64,000 nt of DNA from Semisulcospira habei (Eukaryota > Mollusca > Gastropoda > Semisulcospiridae). How positions within the stretch are numbered: the first letter of the stretch is position 1; every line of letters starts with the position of its first letter. The DNA lies in NCBI GenBank assembly GCA_036245525.1, contig BTPG01000003.1, positions 159,011,897 through 159,075,896 on the forward strand, written 5' to 3'. Below the pieces are notes generated by a model. The model searched no databases, was not told where the DNA came from, and saw only the letters and a list, made by a program, of their open reading frames with translations. Shown in pieces: positions 44,885 to 54,280 of the stretch. A program made the translations under genes and the position numbers.

Positions 44885-45353
44885 CAAATCGTGGGTGTTA
44901 TCTGGTTTAAAGCGAACGATTTTGGTCCAGGTGCTGACGACATTTGGTTCGCGTCACTTCTCGAAACTATCTCGTCACTGTCTGTCTTGCTCGTGATGGG
45001 TAAACACTGTAGACGTAAGCCGTCTACAGAGTCCAAAACTAACGGGCCTGTCCAAACAAGCAGCCCTCAATACCAGTCTTTTATTGGAGGCAATTGCTGC
45101 CGCGTAAACAAAATTGATAGGAATATTTGGTGCGCTGTTTGTTATTTTAGACCTTAATGCCAAGAGCCGTAAGGTTCAGAATCACATCCCAGCAAACATT
45201 TGTGTAGATGTTTGCATATTTCACGATAGTAGACTGCAGTCTGTTTCTAGGAACGTATTACTTCTTGCAAACACAGGTCTTGGGTTTGGGGATAATGGCT
45301 GGCGTTTCTTTTTTATTTTATTTTTTTAAAAATAGGAATACAAGTGGTCTTAA

Positions 45354-45386
45354 CTCATTCCAGACGTGCCGCACGTCTCGAATGAG
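45354..45386. mobile_element. Minimal TTAA-bounded foldback, family D (33 bp)
   Basis: TTAA at 45350-45353 and 45387-45390 enclose CTCATTCCAGACGTGC + CGCACGTCTCGAATGAG, a near-palindrome of only 33 bp. Confidence 0.83.
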
Positions 45387-45434
45387 TTAAAACAGGTGCT
45401 CTCTCAAGAGAAGTTTTGATGGGCAAAAATGTTT

Positions 45435-45511
45435 GGCTATCGGTAGCCCTTATTGTCGCGATGATCCCAGGAGGAATCATCGCGACAAAAACCTTACCGA
45501 CAGACAAAGGG
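45435..45511. repeat. Foldback hairpin, family C, left TTAA lost
   Basis: TTTGGCTATCGGTAGCC left, complementary right arm ending CAAAGGG, TTAA at 45512-45515. Central GATGATCCCAGGAGGAATCA. Confidence 0.75.
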
Positions 45512-45778
45512 TTAATTTGTAGAATTTCCGGGGTCCTTTACTGTGAGGGTATATTTTGTGTCCTTGTCACTCAGATCTATGAAATGCAGAGTTGTCTTCG
45601 GTTGCTATCATGACCGATCCTTTGCAGCTGAATGTTTGGGAAAAACCAAAACAAAACAAAACAAAAACCACCTTTCCGAATGCTTATAATTATTATCTGT
45701 TCACTCAGGCAGAACCACGCAAATTATTAAGGTTCATGCCAGTGCAAGACTTGCCGAGCTGGTTTTGGAACAAGTTAA

Positions 45779-45853
45779 CCCTTTGGCTGTCGGTAGCGGT
45801 TTTTGTCGCGATGATTCCTCGCTACTAACACCGCTACCGACATCCAAACAGCC
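45779..45853. mobile_element. TTAA-bounded foldback MITE, family C (75 bp)
   Basis: TTAA at 45775-45778 and 45854-45857. CCCTTTGGCTGTCGGTAGCG left; the loop is shortened to GATGATTCCTCGC. Confidence 0.83.
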
Positions 45854-45952
45854 TTAACCATATGACTTTTGCAATACAAAAGAACTCGGGTACTGACATT
45901 GCACCATGCGGGTACATTTATACCCTTCTTAGCAGTGCCAGATGAGAGATAT

Positions 45953-46148
45953 TGGTGAGGTTTCGTTTGCAACGAACTACTCGGCACAACAACGAACGAG
46001 AGCAAAATCACGGCGGAGAAACAACACTCCAACATCTCCATCCGGGCTCATGAGGATCAATGCTTCTTGGAGAGAGATGTTTGGAGTGAGTGTTGTCTAC
46101 GGAGCAAGCTGGTTATCCGCCGTGATTCTCGTTCGTTTCAAACGTAAC
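45953..46148. repeat. Large foldback, family I
   Basis: GTGAGGTTTCGTTTGCAACG left arm, complementary right arm (ATTCTCGTTCGTTTCAAACG). Ends 90 bp before the PET exon acceptor. Confidence 0.78.
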
Positions 46149-46238
46149 CCAACTACTGACGCCCATGACAACGACTGACAGCAATTGCTGATTTTTTTTT
46201 TAAAAATTGTAAAATCGTCTGTCCCTTCCTCATTTCAG

Positions 46239-46466
46239 AGGTCTCAGAAGTACATCTCCATGCTTCCGGAAGACAAGCAGGAGTTCGCCGCGCAGCTCAG
46301 GAGGAGACAACTGCAGCGACAACTTCCGCTGCACGACCTTGACCCTCGCTTCTGCACGAGCCTTGGCGAGAAAGAGGCCGCCAAGTACGAGAAGTTCATG
46401 GAGAAGCGCCGAAAGAAAGCGGCCGGTATCGGTCAGGTCGGAGAGGTCTCGTGTTCCGGGACAGTG
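46239..46466 (+). CDS. TES: Testin-like PET/LIM gene, PET-domain exon
   Basis: Acceptor CCTTCCTCATTTCAG|AGG and donor GTG|GTGAGC give a 76-codon exon, phase 0-0. It encodes QKYISMLPEDKQEF, RQLPLHDLDPRFCTSL and KYEKFMEKRRKKAAGIGQVG. These match the testin PET pattern: YM..LP..K.P, QLP.HD.DP..C..L, then E..F..KYK..A.G.G.V. PET binds membrane and actin-linked partners in this family (known). The opening W-x-PP part of PET is missing and must be on a small exon between 28940 and 46239. LIM-domain exons should follow downstream but none is visible before 64000. Confidence 0.87.
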
Positions 46467-46959
46467 GTGAGCACATTCAGTTGCACGTTCATTTGTTCGC
46501 AAGCGGCACAGGCGTGCAGATCGAGCGATCTCTATCATACAACATACATTTCAGTTTCAGTAGTGTCGTAGTCAGTGTATGATGTCCCAGTGCGCAAAGG
46601 CCATCGCATTTGGGGTAGTATGAGAGAAATAGATCGATCGATCCGCTCGCCTGTGATACAATACAGCCCTGCCGAACTCGAAATTCCCAAATTCGGAAGT
46701 TATCCTCTAAAGACTCAAACAAGTTCAGAACTGAGAGATGATTGGTCATGATAGTTCAAGGCCTGTGCCAGATCAGCTCCGGGTGCCGGCCGCAGTCTAG
46801 GCATTTGGTTATAGAAGGACTGGTCACCATTCAACTATCACTATACCACTGTGATATCTCAACTCAGCTACTTTGAAGGGACCGGGTGATTGTAGTAATA
46901 TCCGTCGATGAAACATCAAGCGTTTGTCTTCGGCAAAAATGAGGAGGGAGAGAAATGAA

Positions 46960-47263
46960 ATGAAATGAAACTTTATTTCTCAACGGTTGAAGTAATTAGC
47001 ACATGTGCCATTTTTCATACTTGCCGTTGCTACTCTACAGACACAGGGTAATAATTGTAATACTAATAGTACCAAATTACACCCCCAAAACATTAGGAGA
47101 CATTAAACATTAAAAGAGACATTAAATAAAACTCATTCATTCATTCGGTCATATAAAAAAAAAAGTACACGCAACGCGCGCGCACACACACGCGCGCGCG
47201 CGCGCGCACGCACACACACACAGACACGCGTTAATGATAACCTATATACGAAGCAAATCATTT

Positions 47264-47296
<33 letters not shown>

Positions 47297-47420
47297 TCAA
47301 ATGATTTAATGATTCGATGAAGCTGTGTTTATCAATGGTTGAGGCATTGACATCGTCACAGACAGCCATTTTTTCAAACCTGCCGCTGCTACAAAACTAC
47401 GAGACAATATACACAAAACT
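46960..47420. repeat. Direct repeat pair around (CA)n/(GA)n
   Basis: CAACGGTTGAAGTAATTAGC ... CATACTTGCCGTTGCTACTC (46980-47040) resembles CAATGGTTGAGGCATTGACA ... AACCTGCCGCTGCTACAAAA (47332-47396). Between them are (CA)n/(CG)n at 47160-47225 and (GA)n at 47262-47292. Possibly related 3' ends of one retroelement family. Confidence 0.6.
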
Positions 47421-47439
47421 AAGTATGTAAATGTACATG

Positions 47440-47491
47440 TACACACACACACACACACACATACACTCACACACACACACACACATACACT

Positions 47492-47522
<31 letters not shown>

Positions 47523-47561
47523 ACACACACATACACACACACGCACGCACACACGCGCGCG

Positions 47562-47641
<80 letters not shown>
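47440..47641. repeat. (CA)n microsatellite, interrupted
   Basis: About 100 CA units with TA and CG interruptions. Confidence 0.97.
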
Positions 47642-47643
<2 letters not shown>

Positions 47644-48205
47644 GGGACAAAAGCGTCAGAGTGGGTTACCTACCATTTTATGTCAAAATGGGTTCCCATA
47701 TTTCTATTTATTCTAGGGCTCTGGAATTGATGCGAATGTTTAGAACTCACCTTATAACTAAGCTCTATAACTTAAAATAAAATAGACATTTTCTAGAAAC
47801 AGAGCCACTAGATGGGAAAAAAAATGGGTTTCTACCAATAAAGTGGGTGCCTCTCACACAAAAACTGGCATTACAGTCAAAATGGGTGTCTTCACAACAG
47901 TAGGCGTCTGTAATAAGGTCAAGTTCATGAATACTTCTTTTTCACATTAATTTTTTTTTCCAACTTAATGTGTATGTGTGCTTTAACATTTTTAATATTG
48001 TATGGTGCAAAATTCAATAAACACTGGCCCGTAACCTTTCGATTATGATATTTACAGAGGAAATCTTTTAAACATTGCTGCGTTTTGTCCTTCTGAAGCA
48101 AAACAGTTTATCATGGCATTTATGTGTATTCTGCAAATTAAAGGACTTTTCTTTTTGGTTTTGGGTACTCTGGAGTTTCAGACAAACAGCAACAGAGCAT
48201 TTTGA
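47642..48205. other. Non-coding stretch
   Basis: Nothing assignable. Confidence 0.5.
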
Positions 48206-48212
48206 ATATTAA

Positions 48213-48425
48213 CCCTTATCATTCGGAATACACCAGTGTGTGCAACAAGTGTGACTGAAATAGTCCAAGGGTTAGTGCCAGAATAGCTTGGTGACTCTAG
48301 GCGCCAAGCTATTGTGGCACCACCCTTGAACTAATGCCATTGGTTTATGTCCTCATCTGTAAGTGTACTGTAATGTAGCCTGCATAGAATTATGGCAGTG
48401 AACAAATTTGAAGCTTTTAGCCTCA
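48213..48425. mobile_element. Foldback MITE, family M
   Basis: TTAA at 48209-48212, CCCTTATCATTCGG left; hairpin about 48255-48332 with GAATAGCTTGGTGACTC arm; right end CCTCAGTATGATG. Confidence 0.78.
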
Positions 48426-48499
48426 GTATGATGCGGGTCAAAAAGTGTGGAAAAATATGAAAGACAGAAAAAGACCCAGACGAAGAAACTAACACTTAA

Positions 48500-48706
48500 C
48501 TTATTCTACCCCAGACACACCACAGCAAAATAAAGATCCACCATGATAGTTCAAAGGTGATGCCAGAATAGCTTGGCGCCCATAGGGCGCCAAGCTATTC
48601 TGGCATCACCCTTGAACTATCATGGTGGATCTGTGTCCTGCACTGCAACGCAGTCTTCTGAAGACGACTTCAACATTTGGGGATTCCGGTCTTGGGGTAG
48701 AATGAG
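48500..48706. mobile_element. TTAA-bounded foldback MITE, family B (207 bp)
   Basis: TTAA at 48496-48499 and 48707-48710; TTATTCTACCCCAGACACAC left, GGGGTAGAATGAG right. The stem has GATCCACCATG and CATGGTGGATC where other B copies have GATCGACC and GGTCGATC. Confidence 0.88.
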
Positions 48707-48774
48707 TTAAAATGACAGAACAGAACACTGACATTAATTAATTAACTGACAACATAAGAAATCACTTGAAACTT

Positions 48775-49105
48775 CAGCCTTTATTATTGTCTTTCGTCCC
48801 CCAACCAACCATTCTTCCGTTTGCAGATTTTTAAATGGAATGCAGTATACAAAAATGATCCAGGCAGAGCAACCCCCCCCCCCCCACCCCACCCCCATAA
48901 TAACACTCTTGTAATAAATCTTTACGTTGTCAATGGTTTTCTTATCTTATTATTGTCTTTTGTCCCCAGCCGGCTGTTTCGTTTTGCAAATCGAAAGGTT
49001 ATACAGTACACAAAATGATCCAAGCGTCCATCAGATAAAAAAAAGCAGGCTGTACATGCTGAAACCACCCCAATAATAACACTCTTGTAATAGATCTGTA
49101 TGAAA
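48775..49105. repeat. Tandem duplication of about 165 bp
   Basis: TTATTATTGTCTTTCGTCCC ... CATAATAACACTCTTGTAAT (48781-48917) and TTATTATTGTCTTTTGTCCC ... CAATAATAACACTCTTGTAA (48949-49090). Downstream of the recombinase gene, so possibly its 3' flank. Confidence 0.75.
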
Positions 49106-49264
49106 CCGAAAATGCCGCGAGTGGCGGGGAACCTCAATTCATTTCTTTTGTAACTTTTTCAGTCTGTTGCGGACGTAATCCTTAATGTTTGTCCAGCGCC
49201 TATGTCTAAGTGCAGGCTCTTCTGCCATTGCGTGCTGTATCTCGGCCTTTTGCAGGAAGTTTGT

Positions 49265-51553
49265 TCATGACGAGGTGTGTCTTGAAACGAGTTTGAACAG
49301 CTTTCTCTTCAGCTTCCCCCCATGGTTTCCTTGTAAATCTAGCTTTCTTTCGAACAGGAGCTGAAGCAGTACTGTCATCATCAAAACTAGATTGTCATCA
49401 GGCTCTGGATGTCTTTTCTCCGTCATGCTCATTGATTCCTTTGTTGTTGACTTGCTACTTGCTTCATTCACAGGTGCTGTTCCCCCCGAGACCTCTCTGC
49501 CAGTTTCTGAAGTGTCTTCATTGTCAAAGTCAATCTCTTCATCATCGCCCAGCTCAGCTCTAATGCAACTCTCAAAATCTGTCATCCCATTGTTAACTGA
49601 CAGAAGAATCTTTGCCACTTTTGCCTTTTGAAGGACGTCTTGAGGTTGGCGGTAGATATGGCGATGTATCCGAATATCATGACCAAGGAAATCTGCCAGC
49701 TGATCCTGGTCTAACTCCGAGATGGCCATTGACTGAGCCAAAGTTGCAACCTGCTACCGTAACTGAGTAAATGTGAACATGGCTGGGTATGACACACGTG
49801 CTTCTAGGGCATGGGCCTTCAGAACATCATGGCCTCTGTAAGGCCTCTGACCAGAAGGTGTGGCAAAGATGTACTGGGAATCAGCGAGAGCTGGCACTGA
49901 TTGCCTCATTTGAAGGATTCTGTCCACAGTTGTCATCATCTTCTTCGTCAGCAAAACGGGAACACTCCTATTAAACTTGCCTCTGATTTCCACTCGCTGA
50001 AAATGATTCACCATTTTCTTCTCAACCTCTGTGAGACCTTTCAAGATATCCTGATTGGTGATCGATCCAATCTTAGCATTCTGGAAGTCTGACACCTTCA
50101 TTCTCTGAACTTCTCCCCCTCGTTTTCGGTTGAAAAGTGATACAGCACAAAGAGTTGCTTTAACCACTGTCGGATAATCTTCCGAAACCATCCTTGTCTC
50201 AAGAAGCTGTTGGACCTTCCTCACATCTTCACATGATGGGATCAGCTTGGGTTTGTTCATGGTCATTTTCCCGACCGACTGGGCTGCTGTAGCGGACACA
50301 CAATCATACCAGTACCCGTTGAAGACAGAGTCAAACCGCTGCGCCTCAGAGAGCTCCTGTCGCCACCTGTCGTCTGAACCCTGCCCAAGCTGTTTGGATG
50401 CCTGTGACTGTTTGATCTGTGAACACTTTTTCAAAGCATGGCCTATGCGCATTGCGAGATTGCCCTTTTTGAACTGATGTGTGTCCTCATCAAAATCTGC
50501 TAGCTCTTTTACAGCCAGGACAACATGATCAAAGCTAGCTGAATTGATCACAGCATTTAAACTTGCGATTTTCATTTCTGACCTCACTCTGATAATCTTT
50601 AATAGTCTCCCTAACTCCCGCATCCTGGAGCTGATTTGTCCAGCCGTGTGTTCTTCAATGTCCCTGCGGTCAAATAATCTCTTTCCATACTCAAGAAGCA
50701 AGGGGTCAGTTCTGATGAGACGGCTTATCTCATCATCTTTCTGCCTGGCCAAGACCTTGTGATAGAAGGAAAATTCAACGTCTAAGGGTATTGGAAGCAT
50801 TAGGCGACCACGGCGCGCTGCCTCCCCTCTCTGAGTGATCTGAAACCCTCCTGGTTTCTGACAGCAACGTTTTGAGTGTACAGAGATCAGCTTTTTTTGA
50901 TAGAGCCCTTTGCAATGGCTACAGGCGAGAAGGTCGTGTAGCTTACTAGTTTTGGTGCGATACTTAGGAATCAAACATCCGGATTTGTTTTCAAGAACAG
51001 CAACGTTATGCATGTAGTCACCCTCATCTTGTAGTCTGATCCATGCTCGACGTCTTTGCTTTGTCCCTTTTTTATTCAACAAAATTTTAGCAACGTCTGC
51101 CTCATCTGCATGGACATCTTGTAAGTGCGTGCTCAGTTTCAAGACAAGCTTGCCACACAATTTGCATGCATGTTTCTTGTCCCATTTGTACTTTCCTTTC
51201 CCTCTCTGTGACACGTGCACACCTGTTTCTTCTGTAAGTGCTCTTTCCCCACTCTTTCCAGCATCATGTTCCTTCTGCCTATCCACATTCTCATTGCCAC
51301 CCCCTAACGCACACTGCACCTTGCTGGTACTAGCGTCACCGACACCTGGCCACCCCGAACCTGCCACTTTGATGAAATCTAACATAGTCGATACAATACT
51401 GTCTATGTCAGAGATCCCAGCAATTGATGCCGACACACCGTCTGAATCCGGTGAGCTCGAGCCAGGAACAAACTCCTCATCATCACTGCCCTCGTATTGC
51501 GATGCGCTTGCACTACTCTCAGTCGCAGGTCCATCCCAGGCTCCATTTGCCAA
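49265..51553 (-). CDS. Crypton-like tyrosine recombinase, main exon with an internal TAG
   Basis: Acceptor TTTCTTTCTTTCTCCAG|TTG at 51553, phase 0, continuous with the exon at 52218-52460. An acidic Ser/Asp-rich start is followed by two Cys/His clusters, CKLCGKLVLKLSTHLQDVH and CSHCKGLYQKKLISVHSKRC, and a helical core-binding region. The catalytic domain shows Arg I (RKRGGE, about residue 559 counted from the upstream exon), SGQRPYRGHD, Arg II in FTFTQLR (residue 680), the His of LADFLGHD (706) and the Tyr of RHIYRQP (715). The codon after Arg II is TAG (49754-49756), where relatives usually have Lys; the frame is otherwise open to 49268. Without readthrough the product lacks His and the Tyr nucleophile. 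It is either a young pseudogene or a one-base allele. Confidence 0.85.
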
Positions 51554-52217
51554 CTGGAGAAAGAAAGAAAGAAAGATTGAAACCAAAGCTGCATTAGGAC
51601 AGAAACAGCCCAATTTTGGTTTAAGGGGCCTTGCACAAGAATAAAAAGAGTAATCCCGTGTATGACCGATTTACATATGTGTGACCTCGGTGATGAGGGC
51701 TGGCTTCTGCAGCAGCAAATTCCACGTTTTCTGAAAATGCAAGCAGTTTTCACACATTAAAAAATTTGTCAACCCTGCGTGACCCTTTGAGAGAGGTCAC
51801 TCAAATTGGCATGTTTAAAAAGGTCTTGCCACAAAGTATCCTTGGGCCAAGCTTGAAGAATGTGGCTTGAATAGTCTCGGAGAAAATGCCACCGTTAACT
51901 CATTCTACCCCAGACACACCACAGCAGGATAAGGATCGACCATGATAGTTCAAAGGTTTTGCCAGAATAGCTTGGCGCCTACGGGCGCCAAGCTATTCTG
52001 GCATCACCCTTGAACTATGATGGTCGATCTGTGTCCTGCGCTGCAATGCGGTCTTGAGAGGACAGGGGCAAAATTTAAGGATTTTGGTGTTGGGGTAGAA
52101 TGAGTTAAAGTTTACCATGGACGACGGACAGACGACCAGTGGCCCAGAACATAAACTCACTTTTGCTTCGCACGCCAGCCAATAAAATGAAGATGATCAT
52201 AGAATCACTTTACTTAC
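51554..52217 (-). other. Intron of the recombinase gene, filled by a dispersed repeat
   Basis: A 664-bp GT..AG intron. Most of it (about 51650-52190) is an inverted copy of the repeat at 59110-60090, into which a family B MITE is inserted. Confidence 0.8.
51899..52104. mobile_element. TTAA-bounded foldback MITE, family B (206 bp), with known empty site
   Basis: TTAA at 51895-51898 and 52105-52108. CTCATTCTACCCCAGACACA left, GGGGTAGAATGAG right. Removing the element and one TTAA restores the host repeat's GTAAACTTTAACGTTGGCAT, the sequence present uninterrupted at 59183-59205. Confidence 0.93.
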
Positions 52218-52460
52218 CAGTTTGTAATTGGGAGCATTCCGCTGCCGTCCATGCACCCTCCTACCAGACGCACCCTCTGTGGCAGAGGCTGGGGGGCTAT
52301 GATGCTGCAGGTGACTAATTTTGCCATTGGCCTTGGTCATGTGCCAGGAAGGGGCGTGCTTGTCCACTTCCATAGATCCCGATGGGTTTGGACATCCTGC
52401 TGCCATCCGGCGCTGGGTGTGTGCAGAAAGTCCTGAGCCGGTGTGATCAAAACGGTGTTG
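52218..52460 (-). CDS. Crypton-like recombinase gene, upstream exon
   Basis: Acceptor GACATGTTTGCAG|CAA at 52460, donor CTG|GTAAGTAAAG at 52217, 81 codons, phase 0-0. It encodes a polar region with MAAGCPNPSGSMEVDKHAP and SGRRVHGRQRNAPNYKL, joining LANGAWDGPATE of the next exon. No domain is recognised in it. A first exon with the start codon has not been found. Confidence 0.7.
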
Positions 52461-52526
52461 CTGCAAACATGTCCAATACAACCATGTAAACCAATTGACA
52501 TTTTGAATCAGATTGATTGTACATTG

Positions 52527-52635
52527 CTTAACATCCCGACAGCAACAAGGTTTTCTCAGGCTGTGCCTGCACTGCTTGTGAAAAAAACACCTAAACAGAA
52601 CATTGAATGTATGTCGCCAGCCGGTCAAATACGTT
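52527..52635 (-). repeat. Dispersed repeat Q, copy 2
   Basis: Reverse complement matches 38300-38425 (GACCGGCTGGCGA ... CCTTGTTGCTGTCG). Confidence 0.75.
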
Positions 52636-52639
52636 AAAT

Positions 52640-53680
52640 AAACCTAACACATGGGGCCTAAATAAAGCTAAGACCATTTAGCAACACACATCCAATATCA
52701 AGAGCTACAGGCAGTGCAGACAGTAGGGAGAGCTTTAAAAAGGCAAATACAGGTGAATGGACAAAGGGTAGACAGAAACACATGCCCCAGAATAGAGAGA
52801 AAACCCCACCCTGTGGGGCTGACCAGGGTGATCTTGGGAACTAAAAACTGGTAATACAGTAAAAAGTGACACTTCAGTTGCACAATCCGAAAGACCTGTT
52901 TGTGAATGTTTGTTCTTCGAATCGCGAGGCAGTTTTGCAAACAAGGATTGAAATCTGGCGCCATTTTGTTTTAAAAAGTCAACTCATACTGTGCATGCAT
53001 GTGTCAAGTTACTTTTCGATCACTGACAATCACACATGTCAGAAAAAAAGAAACAAAATCGCGTGGCAGATTGACCTTGCAATGGTGTTATTGAACGAAT
53101 TCCTTTCATTGAAGAAGAAAGCTTTTGTTAAAATCGTGGGGTTCTATTATCATTTACTACAAGACTCAACGGTCAGAGAGGAAGACACGGACCGAGCCAC
53201 GGCTGAAGCAGACGCCTTATTTTTCTGGGCCAAACGGGTATCGGGGATTGGAGGCATCTCTCAGTTGAATAACTGCACTGAACAAGTACATTTGGGCGTG
53301 CTCTTAACTAAGAAATATTGCATAAAGTACCTCTGCAAACGTGAAGAATGGCCAGTGGGGGGACGAAAGACGTTTTAGGAAGGCAAGGGAAACAACTCCG
53401 TTCATCGGTGTTGGGCTAACCAATCAGCGATCATCAAGTTGATCTGAAAACACTCGCTTCCGTGTCAACACACAGGCCCAGGGCGTCGCCAAAACACAAC
53501 ATGAAGTAAATCTGGGGAAATGGGGACATCGTATTTTGATATTTTTTTCTGACTTTTGAATGAAAGATAATGCAGAAACAACCCTCAGAAAAAATGGGTG
53601 CCTGACTTGGTCACCCAGAATTTTACACACACCGATTTTGCATAAGGATGGTAAAGAAAGTCACCCATTTGAGTGGTTTT
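52640..53680. other. Non-coding stretch
   Basis: A plus-strand frame is open at 52866-53378 but has no recognisable domain, no splice signals I trust, and ordinary codon content, so I do not call it. Confidence 0.5.
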
Positions 53681-53682
53681 GT

Positions 53683-53684
<2 letters not shown>

Positions 53685-53773
<89 letters not shown>
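53685..53773. repeat. (CA)n microsatellite
   Basis: About 44 uninterrupted CA units. Confidence 0.97.
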
Positions 53774-53777
<4 letters not shown>

Positions 53778-54280
53778 ATCACTGGGAGAAAACGTAATCA
53801 GATTTACAGGGCAGTATATATTTCACAACGTAATGATTACGACTGCTTCGAGAAGTACTTGAAGAGACTGACTTTGAAACGGGCTAGAGAGGAAGCGGAT
53901 TTCACATAATCAGGAACCGTGTTTCAAGTCTGCGTTCCCGAGAATGACAAACTAGATTTGTATATATCAATTCTTGTTTTGGGGACTAAGAAAAGTTGCC
54001 TAATATTACCAAGCCTAGATTACGACTTAGAGAAAAGAGTTGTGATATATTCTGGTATTTTCTGTTTTCACACTTTGAACATAAAAATTGCCTTATTGTA
54101 TCTGAAGTGGTCTTGCAGCGGCAAAAATCCTATTTTGCCGAGTTTTTCTTCTGTTGTGAGTCATGGGTCGGAAAGGATTATCTTTGCCGCCCTTCTGTGT
54201 AACGAGTCGAGTCTCATCAAGTGGACGCGTAATCAATATGAGAACGTATGTGAGCGTTATAGAATAGTTTGCGCGTGTCC

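Noticed and set aside
52866..53378. 170-codon plus-strand open frame
   Set aside because: No domain, no convincing splice signals and mixed AT-rich content; likely chance.
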